Of a stretch of 22,810 nt of DNA, positions 8,319 to 15,839 are shown in pieces; position 1 is the first letter of the stretch; the number at the start of each line of letters is the position of its first letter. Position numbers and translations under genes: made by a program. The DNA comes from Pseudomonadota bacterium (GTDB taxonomy: Bacteria > Desulfobacterota > Desulfovibrionia > Desulfovibrionales > Desulfovibrionaceae): assembly GCA_023411815.1 (NCBI GenBank), contig JAEYOJ010000112.1, positions 1-22,810 of the forward strand, read 5' to 3'. Under the pieces are notes generated by a model. That model was given only the letters and a program-made list of their open reading frames with translations. It was not told the DNA's origin and did no database searches.

Positions 8319-9089
8319 ATGCGCCGAATCATCGTATTGTGCAGCCTGGCCCTCCTCGCCTGTTCGACATCGGCCTGGGCCGCAGAGCAGGAGCGAGAGA
8401 CGCCGGGCGAGGAAAAGAGGTTCAAGTCCCGCGCCCTGGAGGCCGGAGCCGCGCTGATGCAGAACATGGAGCCCGTGGAGGCCCTGAACTCGTACCTGGA
8501 CGGCTTCCACTTCTATGCCGACGACGCGGGGCACCAGATGGAGGCCCACCATTTCTGCTCGCAGATCAGCGAGGAGATGCACCAGTGCGTCATCTACGAC
8601 GGCAACGAGACCTCCTCGCGGCTCATCGGCGTGGAGTACATCCTCAGCAGGCGCCTGTACGGGCAGTTGCCCAAGGAAGAGAAGCGTCTTTGGCACAGCC
8701 ACCACTACGAGGTGAAATCCGGGCAGCTCGTGGCTCCGGGAGTGCCGGAATTCGCCGAGCACGAACTCATGGAAAAGCTCGTGACCACCTACGGCAAGAC
8801 CTGGCACACCTGGGACTCGCACAAGCACAAGCTGCCCGTGGGCATCCCCGCGCTCATGATGGGCTTCACCGAGGACGGGCAGATAAACGAACGCATGCTC
8901 AAGGAGCGTGACGAGCGCCTGGATGTGTCCACGCAGGACAAGCGCGAGGGGCGCGAGGACATCCCCATGCCCGAGGTGGACCCGGACGCCAACTCCTGGC
9001 GGAGCGGCAAGACATATCAACTCGATATGAAGCAGAAGAAATTCCAGGGCTTCGGCGGGAAACAGACCGGCTCCCCAAAGGCCGGGTAG
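8319..9089 (+). CDS. Exported DUF1264 / OBAP-family protein
   Basis: This 256-residue protein has a clear export signal. It can be read either as a signal-peptidase I substrate (AWA-AEQ, residue 21) or as a lipoprotein (LLAC, Cys15). The mature part matches the DUF1264/oil-body-associated-protein family in its most conserved blocks: FHFYADDAGHQMEAHHFC, QCVIYDG, RLIGVEYILS, EEKRLWHSHHYEVKSGQL and YGKTWHTWDSHKHKLPVG. The many His residues (EAHH, HSHH, HTWDSHKH) look like possible metal ligands, but no activity is established for the family as far as I know. GGAGG at 8308-8312 precedes the ATG. It follows the NtrC-type regulator by 125 bases on the same strand with no clear terminator between, so it may be co-transcribed with the kinase and regulator. 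Confidence 0.85.
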   Translation: MRRIIVLCSLALLACSTSAWAAEQERETPGEEKRFKSRALEAGAALMQNMEPVEALNSYLDGFHFYADDAGHQMEAHHFCSQISEEMHQCVIYDGNETSSRLIGVEYILSRRLYGQLPKEEKRLWHSHHYEVKSGQLVAPGVPEFAEHELMEKLVTTYGKTWHTWDSHKHKLPVGIPALMMGFTEDGQINERMLKERDERLDVSTQDKREGREDIPMPEVDPDANSWRSGKTYQLDMKQKKFQGFGGKQTGSPKAG

Positions 9090-9108
9090 AAAAGTGGGAC
9101 GGAATGAT

Positions 9109-9145
9109 GCCGAGGAGGGCGCGCCCTCCTCAGGCCTCTTTCTTC
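9109..9145 (+). terminator. Hairpin terminator between the DUF1264 gene and the PPC lipoprotein gene
   Basis: A perfect 20-base inverted repeat at 9112-9131 (GAGGAGGG arm, CGCG centre) is extended by GCC/GGC flanks and followed by CTCTTTCTTC. It lies 20-odd bases past the DUF1264 stop. It may also serve the converging lipoprotein gene, although no T run is seen on the minus strand. Confidence 0.6.
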
Positions 9146-9184
9146 AGGCGGCGCCGCCCTGGCCCGCCTGCGCGCATGCTCGCC

Positions 9185-9697
9185 TCAGTTCTGCTCGCTG
9201 ATGCTCAGCACGTAGCTTGCGCCCCCGCTGACCGTTGACTCGGCCCGTACCCGGACATAGTAGATCGCACCGCCATCCAGCCTGTAGTTGAAGGCTTCCT
9301 CGGGATTGGCGGTATCGCTGCTGGCCAGGGCGTTTTCGCTCGCGTCGTATAAATAGAGGCCGAGATCATTGCCCAGGCTGTTGAACGACGAGAGCAGGAA
9401 CCTGTAGCGCAGGTCTTCGTCCGGGCTGATCCTGAAGTAGTCGTCGGGGTCGTCCGACTTGCTGACGAAGCCGATGATGGTCACCGGCAGGCTTACCCGC
9501 TGGGCGGTTCCCGGCGTGTCGTTATCCTCGGTATCGTACGCCCTGTTGTGCCCGTTGCCGTTCGAATCATCGTCCTCTTCGCCGTTCAGCCTGCATCCGC
9601 TCAGAAGAGCCGGCAAGGCAAGCATGAGCAGCAAGGCGCAAACCACCTTCCTTGCCGAGACGGGATGCCGGATGTCTCCGGCCGTGAAACTGCGCAT
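9185..9697 (-). CDS. Lipoprotein with a single PPC (bacterial pre-peptidase C-terminal) domain
   Basis: This 170-residue protein has a signal peptide with a lipobox LSGC (Cys35), an Asp/Asn/Gly-rich linker (EEDDDSNGNGHN), and one PPC-type beta-sandwich. The domain has the usual order of motifs: a start with EDNDTPGTAQ, then DDPDDYFRIS, the strand with DLGLYLYDASEN and a final YYVRVRAES...YVLSIS. PPC domains usually sit at the C-terminus of secreted proteases or are found in surface proteins, where they are cleaved off or bind partners; here the domain stands alone. GGAGG seven bases before the ATG (plus-strand 9703-9708) fixes the start. It is divergent from the receiver/RND operon. A role in the cell envelope is inferred; the substrate or partner is unknown. 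Confidence 0.82.
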   Translation of the reverse strand: MRSFTAGDIRHPVSARKVVCALLLMLALPALLSGCRLNGEEDDDSNGNGHNRAYDTEDNDTPGTAQRVSLPVTIIGFVSKSDDPDDYFRISPDEDLRYRFLLSSFNSLGNDLGLYLYDASENALASSDTANPEEAFNYRLDGGAIYYVRVRAESTVSGGASYVLSISEQN

Positions 9698-9886
9698 GTC
9701 ATCCTCCGCCCGACGCCTCGCACCATGCGGCGGGCCTTCGCTGCGATGTCGGCCTCACGTTGAAATCCACGCCATCCCGGCATGCAACTCCAGGATGCGC
9801 ACCATATGCACTTGTAGCACAGGCAGGCTCGGCAGATCAAAAGGAGTAGGTGTTTCATTTTGAGCTGGTGGAGCCGAAAGGCAAGA

Positions 9887-9940
9887 TTCATCAAGACATC
9901 GCCGCGTATTTTCGCTTAGAAGGGGCGTTGATTTGATGAG
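9887..9940. promoter_or_regulatory. Candidate upstream activating site (imperfect inverted repeat)
   Basis: The left arm at 9887-9903 (TTCATCAAGACATCGCC) and right arm at 9924-9940 (GGCGTTGATTTGATGAG) match inversely at about 13 of 17 positions, with about 20 bases between them. The centre is about 125 bp upstream of the predicted sigma-54 start site, a typical distance for an NtrC-family enhancer. Binding by the regulator at 6847-8193 is inferred from position only. Confidence 0.3.
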
Positions 9941-10011
9941 GCCACGGCATGGCCCGGCGCGATCACGGACGCGGAATGTAGATAAACGGCCGCTTGCAGG
10001 CCGGGCGGTTC

Positions 10012-10027
10012 TGGCACCCGCCTTGCT
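10012..10027 (+). promoter_or_regulatory. Sigma-54 (RpoN) promoter of the receiver/RND operon
   Basis: TGGCAC at 10012-10017, five bases, then TTGCT at 10023-10027, with the -24 GG and -12 GC exactly ten bases apart and a T run after. This matches the RpoN consensus TGGCAC-N5-TTGCW at every defined position. The predicted start site is near 10038, giving a leader of about 33 bases that contains the AAGGAGA ribosome site of the first gene. An NtrC-family activator is encoded 1.8 kb upstream. Confidence 0.85.
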
Positions 10028-10070
10028 TTTTGACAGGACGGAATCACATGCCCTTCCCAAGGAGAGATGC

Positions 10071-10490
10071 ATGCCCATTTCCGTCCTGGTGCTCGATCCG
10101 GAACAGGTCTTCCAGACCTCGGTGGCCCGCAAGCTGCGTCTGCACGACATACGTGTGCTGACAAGGCCGGGCTTCGAGGGCCTGACGACCCTACTGGAGT
10201 CCTTTCACTTCGACACGCTGCTCCTGGACGCGGAACTTTTGCGCGCGGGCCTCGATCCATTGCGGGAGGTTGTCGAGGCCAATCCGGCCATGGCGGTCAT
10301 CCTCACCGCCTCCTCCGGAGATATCGCTCTGGTGCGCCAGGCCGGCGCCCTGATCGACGATTGCCTGGTCAAACCGATACACCCGAACGCCCTGCTGGCC
10401 TCGGTCGAGCGCCTCGCGGGAGACAAGCCGGAATGCGCCGGCAGGCCGGATGCTTGTCCCGCGCAAAACCCGTCCTCGGGAAAACCTTGA
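10071..10490 (+). CDS. Stand-alone receiver-domain protein, degenerate acid pocket
   Basis: This 139-residue protein is a single receiver domain (about 3-118) with a short tail and no output domain. It keeps D9, the phosphoacceptor D53 (LLLDAEL), T79 and K101 (LVKP). The second acidic residue of the pocket is proline (DPE instead of DDE), and the usual MPG after the phosphoacceptor is missing. Its N-terminal third resembles the receiver of the NtrC-type regulator at 6847 (EQ-F--SV-RKLRL in both), so the two may be paralogues. AAGGAGA at 10059-10065 fixes the ATG. It is the first gene behind the sigma-54 promoter and is followed after 44 bases by the RND adaptor. It might act as a phosphate sink or decoy for the 7TM kinase, or be an anti-adaptor; this is inference. 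Confidence 0.82.
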   Translation: MPISVLVLDPEQVFQTSVARKLRLHDIRVLTRPGFEGLTTLLESFHFDTLLLDAELLRAGLDPLREVVEANPAMAVILTASSGDIALVRQAGALIDDCLVKPIHPNALLASVERLAGDKPECAGRPDACPAQNPSSGKP

Positions 10491-10534
10491 GAACGCATTC
10501 GCCAGCGACGCTTTCACCGCTAGTGGAGACGAAC

Positions 10535-11626
10535 ATGCTTGTACGAGTTCCCAATTGTAAAGCCCATGCCCTGCCCAAGCCTGGGCGGTGGCTTCTGCTG
10601 ACGCTCCTGCTCTGCCTGGCGCTGTTCATTGCGGGCTGCGGCGGCGACAAGGTCAAGGCGGACGCGCCGGCCCAGGCGGCTCCCGCTCCGGCGGCCGTGG
10701 CCGTGGGCGTGTCCGTTCTCGAACCCACGGTCATGCGCGACGTGCTGACCCTGCCGGGCGACACCGAGGCCACCGAGGACGTGGTCCTGTCCGCCGAACG
10801 CGGCGGCCGCGTGGAGTGGATCGGCCCCAAGGAGGGCGAGCGCGTGCGCAAGGGCCAGCTCATCGCCAAGATCGACCTGTCGGCCCTCGACGCCTCCCTG
10901 CGCAAGGCCCGAGCTTCGTACCAACTGGCCAAGGAGCAGTCCGAGCGCCGCAAGAAGCTCTATGAACAGGAATTCATCAGCCTGGAAGAGCTGGACAAGG
11001 CCGAGACCGAGCTGCGCCTGGCCAAGTCCAACCTTGACGAGGCCCAGGTTGCCTACGACCAGGGCATGATCCGCTCGCCCATCGACGGCGTGGTCAACGA
11101 ACTGCACGTGGATCCGGGCGAGTTCGTCGGCCAGGGCGACCCGGTGGCCGAGGTGGTCAACACCGACATCATCGACGTGCGCCTCGGCGTGCCCGAACTG
11201 GATGTGCGCTATCTGTCCATGGGCCAGCCGGTCTCCGTCACGGTGGACGCCTATCCCGGCCAGACCTGGGAGGGTCAGGTGACCTTCCTGGCCTACAAGG
11301 CCAGCCTCAGCACGCGCACCTTCGCGGCCAAGGTCACGGTTCCCAACAGTGACGGTCGCATCCGGCCCGGCATGATCGCCCGCGCCACCCTCCTGCGCCG
11401 CACCGTGTCCGACGCCCTGGCCGTGCCCCTGTTCAGCCTGCTGGACAAGGGCGGCGAGCGGCTGATCTACGTGGAGGAAGACGGCATGGCCAAGGCCCGC
11501 ACCGTGCGCCTCGGCATCATCGAGGCCGACCGCATCCAGGTGCTGGAAGGCCTCGCGGCCGGCGACCGCATCATCGTCAGCGGCCAGAACATGGTCGAGG
11601 AAGGCATGCGGGTGGTGGCGCGATGA
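10535..11626 (+). CDS. RND efflux periplasmic adaptor (membrane fusion) lipoprotein
   Basis: This 363-residue protein has a signal peptide with lipobox IAGC (Cys35) and an Ala/Pro-rich linker. The usual adaptor order follows: first half of the lipoyl domain (ERGGRVEWIGPKEGERVRKGQLIAKID), a helical hairpin (about 125-170), second lipoyl half (IRSPIDGVVNELHVDPGEFV), a beta-barrel domain (about 205-285) and a membrane-proximal domain ending in VSGQNMVEEGMRVV. It would be anchored to the inner membrane and link the permease to an outer-membrane exit duct. GGAG precedes the ATG at 10535; the frame is open further upstream, but only as a shadow over the receiver gene. Its stop overlaps the permease start (ATGA), so the two are coupled. 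Confidence 0.93.
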   Translation: MLVRVPNCKAHALPKPGRWLLLTLLLCLALFIAGCGGDKVKADAPAQAAPAPAAVAVGVSVLEPTVMRDVLTLPGDTEATEDVVLSAERGGRVEWIGPKEGERVRKGQLIAKIDLSALDASLRKARASYQLAKEQSERRKKLYEQEFISLEELDKAETELRLAKSNLDEAQVAYDQGMIRSPIDGVVNELHVDPGEFVGQGDPVAEVVNTDIIDVRLGVPELDVRYLSMGQPVSVTVDAYPGQTWEGQVTFLAYKASLSTRTFAAKVTVPNSDGRIRPGMIARATLLRRTVSDALAVPLFSLLDKGGERLIYVEEDGMAKARTVRLGIIEADRIQVLEGLAAGDRIIVSGQNMVEEGMRVVAR

Positions 11627-14600
11627 TCATCAACCAGCTCGCCCTCAAGCGCCACGTCACGGTCCTCGTGCTGGTGGTCATCATCATCCTGGCCGGCCTG
11701 TCCAGCTACTTCAGCCTGCCGCGCGAGTCGGACCCTGACATCAACATCCCGTACATCTTCGTGACCACGACCTACGAGGGCGTGGCCCCGGTGGACATGG
11801 AGAAGCTGGTGACCATACCGCTCGAGCGCAAGCTCAAGAGCCTGGACGGCCTGGAGGAGATCACCTCCATGTCCGGCGACGGCCTGTCCTCCATCACCCT
11901 GGAATTCGCCCCGTCCGTGGACATCGACGACGCCCTGCAGAAGGTGCGCGACAAGGTGGACCAGGCCAAGGGCGACCTGCCCGACGACCTGGACGACGAT
12001 CCGCTGGTCAAGGAGATGAACTTCTCCGAGTTCCCCATCATCCGCGTGGTGCTCTCGGGCCCCTTCAGCCTCAAGCGGCTCAAGACCTTCGCCGAGCAGT
12101 TCGAGGACCGCTTCGAAGCCATCCCCGGCGTGCTCGACGCCGAGATTTTGGGCGGCCTGGACCGCGAGATCCACGTGGAGTTCGACCTCGACCGGCTGCA
12201 GGGTTTGCGCGTGCCCGTATCCAGCGTTACCGCGGCCGTGAGCGGGGGCAACGTGAACGTGCCCGGCGGATCCGTGAACATCGGTGACGCCAAGTACCTC
12301 GTTCGCGTGCCCGCGGACTTCAAGCATCCCTCGGAGATCAACTCCATCGTGGCCTTCGTCAAGGACGGCAAGCCCATCTACCTGCGCGACGTGGCGCGCA
12401 TCGTGGACAGCCACAAGGAGCCGACGACCATCAGCCGCATCAACGGCCAGGACGCGGTGACCATCGCCATCAAGAAGCGCAGCGGCGAGAACATCATCGA
12501 CATCGTGGACGAGGTGCACCGCATCATCGCCGACATGCGCCAGCAGCTGCCACCCTCGCTGGTCATCGACACCACCGGCGATCAGGCCCGCGACATCCGG
12601 CTCATGGTCAAGGACCTGGAGAACAACATCCTCACGGGCCTCATCCTGGTGCTCGTGGTCGTGTTCGCCTTCATCGGCGGACGCTCGGCGCTGTTCGTGG
12701 CCCTGTCCATCCCCTTCTCCATGCTCATCACCTTCGCCATGCTGCAGGCCTTCGGCATCACCCTGAACATGGTCGTGCTGTTCTCCCTGACCCTGGCCCT
12801 GGGCATGCTCGTGGACAACGGCATCGTCATCGTGGAGAACGTCTACCGCCACATGCAGGAGGGCATGTCGCGCATGGAGGCCGCAAGCAAAGCCGTGGAC
12901 GAGGTGGCCTGGCCGGTCATCACATCCACCCTGACCACGGTGGGCGCCTTCATCCCCATGATCTTCTGGCCGGGCATCATGGGCGAGTTCATGAGCTTCC
13001 TGCCCAAGACGGTCATCATCGCCCTCCTGGCCTCGCTCTTCGTGGCCCTGGTCATCAATCCCGTGCTCTCGGCCCGCTTTCAGACCGCCAAGGTCGGCAG
13101 CCGCCACCCGGACGAGATCGACGAGGAGAATCTGGGGCGCATACTGCGGACTTACCGCAGCACCTTGCGCTGGGCCCTGCGCCACAGGCTGACCGTAGTC
13201 GGCCTGTCCTTCGCTATGCTGGTGGGCTCGGCCGTGGCCTTCGGCGTGTTCGGCAAGGGCGTGGAGTTCTTTCCGGACATCGAGCCCAAGCAAGCGACGG
13301 TGACCGTCGACGCCCCCGTGGGCACCAACCTGAACGCCTCGGACCGCCTTGTGCGCCGCGTGGAGCGCATCATCGCGGACGGCGGCCACAAGGACATCCA
13401 GAGCGTCATATCCACGGTCGGCGATGCGACGAAAGGCACACACAGGAGCGAGCTGATCATCGACTTCGTGGACTATGCGGAGCGCGACCGCAACTCCTTC
13501 GACATGATACGCGAAGTGCGCGAGGCTATCACCTCGACCATGGGCGGAGCGGAGTACCTGGTGGAACGCCGCAAGGAAGGTCCGCCCAGCGGCGCGGCAG
13601 TGAACCTGGAGATCTACGGCGACGACATCGCCGTGCTGGGCGGCCTGGTCGAAAAGGTACGCAAGATCATGTCCGGCGTGGCCGGCGTGGTGGACCTCAA
13701 GGACGATTTCGTGGAGGGCAAGCCCGAGATCAGGGTGGACGTGGACAAGGAAAAGGCCGCCATGCTCGGCCTGGACGCGGCCAGCGTGGGCACGGCCGTC
13801 AAGACCGCCGTGGCCGGGGCCAAGGTGGGCGTCTACCGCGAGGGCAAGGACGAATACGACATCATCGCCAAGCTGCCCGACGCGTCCGTGAGCAGCCTGG
13901 AGGGCATCCGGCGCATCACCGTGCCGGGCCCGAACGGCGACCCAGTGCCTCTGACCAGCCTGGCCCAGGTGCGCATCGACAGCGGCTACGGGGCCATCAA
14001 CCGCAAGGACCTCAAGCGCGTGGTGACCGTATCGAGCGACGTGTCCGGACGCCTGGCCAACGAGGTCATCGCCGAGATCACGGCCAAGCTCTCGCGGCTG
14101 GAGCTTCCGCGCGGCTACTCCTGGCAGTTCACGGGCGAGCAGGAGGAGCAGGCCAAGGCCCAGGCCTTCCTGGGCAAGGCCTTCATCGCCGCGGTGTTCC
14201 TCATCTTCCTCGTGCTCGTCACGCAATTCAACTCGGCGGCCGTGCCGTTCATCATCCTGACCTCGGTCATCCTGTCCTTCATCGGCGTGTTCCTGGGCCT
14301 GCTGCTCACGGGCAGGCCGTTCGGCGTCATCATGACCGGCATCGGCGTCATCAGCCTGGCCGGCGTGGTGGTCAACAACGCCATCGTGCTCATCGACTAC
14401 TTCGAGCAGCTCAAGGCCAGAGGCCTGGAAGCCACCCAGGCCCTCATCACCACCGGACTGACCCGATTCCGTCCGGTCATGCTCACGGCCATCACCACCC
14501 TGCTGGGCCTGTTGCCCATGGCCACGGGCGTGAGCTTCGACTTCATCGGCTTCAGGCTGGAAGTCGGCAGCGAGTCCTCCATGTGGTGGGGCTCCATGGC

Positions 14601-14775
14601 CGTGGCCGTCATATTCGGCCTCGCCGTGGCCACCATGCTGACCCTGATCGTGGTGCCCGTGCTCTGCTCCTTGCGCGAGAACCTGAAGGCCTGGGCGGAA
14701 CGTCGGCGGACATCGCCGAAGGAAGTGACGCGCAAGGCCAAGCCCGCTCCGGAACTGGATACGAGGATCGCATGA
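11623..14775 (+). CDS. RND efflux pump permease (HAE-type, AcrB-like)
   Basis: This 1050-residue protein has the standard RND layout: a first membrane helix at the N-terminus, a porter domain, helices 2-6, a second porter domain and helices 8-12, ending in a basic tail. Diagnostic segments are LPRESDPDINIP, GMLVDNGIVIVEN in helix 4 and GVVVNNAIVLIDY in helix 10. In AcrB terms the first proton-relay Asp is kept (D398), the second is Asn399, and the helix-10 Lys is replaced by Asn. That pattern occurs in RND subgroups other than AcrB, so substrates cannot be assumed. It is not a heavy-metal (HME) pump by its helix-4 motif. Start and stop both overlap neighbours as ATGA, which indicates one translationally coupled operon with the adaptor and the outer-membrane protein. 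Confidence 0.95.
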   Translation: MIINQLALKRHVTVLVLVVIIILAGLSSYFSLPRESDPDINIPYIFVTTTYEGVAPVDMEKLVTIPLERKLKSLDGLEEITSMSGDGLSSITLEFAPSVDIDDALQKVRDKVDQAKGDLPDDLDDDPLVKEMNFSEFPIIRVVLSGPFSLKRLKTFAEQFEDRFEAIPGVLDAEILGGLDREIHVEFDLDRLQGLRVPVSSVTAAVSGGNVNVPGGSVNIGDAKYLVRVPADFKHPSEINSIVAFVKDGKPIYLRDVARIVDSHKEPTTISRINGQDAVTIAIKKRSGENIIDIVDEVHRIIADMRQQLPPSLVIDTTGDQARDIRLMVKDLENNILTGLILVLVVVFAFIGGRSALFVALSIPFSMLITFAMLQAFGITLNMVVLFSLTLALGMLVDNGIVIVENVYRHMQEGMSRMEAASKAVDEVAWPVITSTLTTVGAFIPMIFWPGIMGEFMSFLPKTVIIALLASLFVALVINPVLSARFQTAKVGSRHPDEIDEENLGRILRTYRSTLRWALRHRLTVVGLSFAMLVGSAVAFGVFGKGVEFFPDIEPKQATVTVDAPVGTNLNASDRLVRRVERIIADGGHKDIQSVISTVGDATKGTHRSELIIDFVDYAERDRNSFDMIREVREAITSTMGGAEYLVERRKEGPPSGAAVNLEIYGDDIAVLGGLVEKVRKIMSGVAGVVDLKDDFVEGKPEIRVDVDKEKAAMLGLDAASVGTAVKTAVAGAKVGVYREGKDEYDIIAKLPDASVSSLEGIRRITVPGPNGDPVPLTSLAQVRIDSGYGAINRKDLKRVVTVSSDVSGRLANEVIAEITAKLSRLELPRGYSWQFTGEQEEQAKAQAFLGKAFIAAVFLIFLVLVTQFNSAAVPFIILTSVILSFIGVFLGLLLTGRPFGVIMTGIGVISLAGVVVNNAIVLIDYFEQLKARGLEATQALITTGLTRFRPVMLTAITTLLGLLPMATGVSFDFIGFRLEVGSESSMWWGSMAVAVIFGLAVATMLTLIVVPVLCSLRENLKAWAERRRTSPKEVTRKAKPAPELDTRIA

Positions 14776-15680
14776 AACCGCTCGAAACCGTTGCAAGCCC
14801 CTTCCGGATCGCCATGGCGCTGGCGGCCCTCCTGAGCCTGCTCTCTCCTGTCCGGGCGGCGGCCGCCGAGGAGCAGGCTCCGCCCAAGGAACCGCAGTGG
14901 AAGATCACCAGCAGCGCCGCGGCCTATGGGCATGCGGATGTCAAATCGAACCGGGGCTCCATGTCCATGGCCAGGACCGGCGTATCACTGGAGCGTTCCG
15001 GGCTCAGCCTCTCCTACGCCCTGGTGGACTACGGCTTCGAGCATACGGACCGCCTGCCTTTCGGCAACGGCCGTGACGAGCCGTGGGGAGCCCTGCACTC
15101 GGTCGCCCTGGCCTATCACCGCCTGGAGCATATCAAGGGGATGTACGGCTGGTTCGGCGGATTCGCCCTTTCGTCGGGTTTCGAGCAGGAGCTGGACAAC
15201 TCGCTGAGCGGCAACGCCTGGTTGGGCGGCATGCTGTTCCTGTCGCCCAAATGGCTTCTCGGCCTGGGCGTGGGATACGGGGCTTCGGCCGTGGACAGCA
15301 GTTTGCTGCCCGCTTTCTTCCTGTCCTACAACCGTGCCGCCACCCAAGGCATGTCCTTCTCGCTCGGTATTCCGGCCACGGAAGTCACCTACCGCTTCAA
15401 CCCGGCCTGGGCCGTGCGGATGGCGACGGTCGTGGAGAGCGGCACGTACCGCCTGGCCGACGACAACCCCACGGCTTCGCGCGGATACTACAAGGCCCTG
15501 GATGTCGGCGGCAGGCTGGGGCTGAGCTGGACACCCGCGCCCATGATCGAGACCAGCCTCGGCGCGGACATGCTCTTCTATCGCGAATTCGAGATCTTCG
15601 ATCGCGACGCGGACAAGATCGGCAAATACCACCTCGAAGACGCCTTCGGCGCATCGGCAAAGGTGATCCTGCATTTCTGA
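14772..15680 (+). CDS. Outer-membrane beta-barrel protein of the RND operon
   Basis: This 302-residue protein has a signal peptide (cleavage near AAAA-EEQ, residue 32). The remainder is dominated by alternating, aromatic- and Gly-rich beta strands (GLSLSYALVDYGF, GMYGWFGGFALSSGF, GLGVGYGAS) and ends in KVILHF. A terminal aromatic residue after alternating hydrophobics is the usual Bam-recognition signal of outer-membrane barrels. It starts at 14772, overlapping the permease stop (ATGA), so it belongs to the same operon. It is not a TolC/OprM-type duct: it is too short and lacks their long helices. It may modify efflux, take up or store the substrate at the outer membrane, or sense it; the exact family is not recognised with certainty. 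Confidence 0.82.
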   Translation: MKPLETVASPFRIAMALAALLSLLSPVRAAAAEEQAPPKEPQWKITSSAAAYGHADVKSNRGSMSMARTGVSLERSGLSLSYALVDYGFEHTDRLPFGNGRDEPWGALHSVALAYHRLEHIKGMYGWFGGFALSSGFEQELDNSLSGNAWLGGMLFLSPKWLLGLGVGYGASAVDSSLLPAFFLSYNRAATQGMSFSLGIPATEVTYRFNPAWAVRMATVVESGTYRLADDNPTASRGYYKALDVGGRLGLSWTPAPMIETSLGADMLFYREFEIFDRDADKIGKYHLEDAFGASAKVILHF

Positions 15681-15737
15681 ACACCGCCGCGGACCAGCCG
15701 GGAAAGTGCACCGCCCTCTCCCGGCGCACTCCCGGCA

Positions 15738-15771
15738 GCGGAGAAATTCCGCCAGCGCCTGATCGTTCAGG
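15738..15771. promoter_or_regulatory. Pair of inverted repeats upstream of the MarR gene
   Basis: Two perfect short inverted repeats lie close together: GCGGA-N5-TCCGC at 15738-15752 and CCTGA-TCGT-TCAGG at 15758-15771. They are 69-102 bases before the MarR start. MarR proteins often bind palindromes in front of their own gene, so these are operator candidates. No T run follows, which argues against a terminator. Confidence 0.3.
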
Positions 15772-15839
15772 AAGGCCGGTACAGGCTCCCGCAGCACTCG
15801 CAATCCAGCATTGCCGATCAAGGGCAAGGAGGCGAAGCC

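Larger units (their letters stand above)
9698..10070. other. Regulatory intergenic region between the PPC lipoprotein and the receiver/RND operon
   Basis: This 373-base gap holds no convincing gene. It contains the sigma-54 promoter at 10012-10027, an imperfect long inverted repeat at 9887-9940 that is a candidate activator site, and smaller inverted repeats (CGGCC/GGCCG at 9987-10003). I saw no clear promoter for the divergent lipoprotein gene. Confidence 0.5.

Noticed and set aside
9601..9894. A 97-codon Cys-rich minus-strand frame (MKHLLLLICRACLCYKC)
   Set aside because: It overlaps the PPC lipoprotein start in another frame and covers its upstream region. Its Cys residues are scattered, and there is no ribosome site or family match.
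10030..10035. A perfect TTGACA sigma-70 -35 element
   Set aside because: No -10 hexamer lies 16-18 bases downstream; that position is occupied by the receiver's ribosome site. The overlapping sigma-54 promoter explains the region better.
10067..10534. Upstream extension of the RND adaptor frame
   Set aside because: It overlaps the solo receiver gene in another frame. The lipoprotein signal and ribosome site place the start at 10535.
11467..14796. A 1109-codon open frame on the minus strand across the RND permease
   Set aside because: It is an antisense shadow of the permease, made by strong GC bias in third positions. Its translation is rich in His, Gln, Gly and Asp repeats with no domain, while the plus-strand frame is a complete RND permease.
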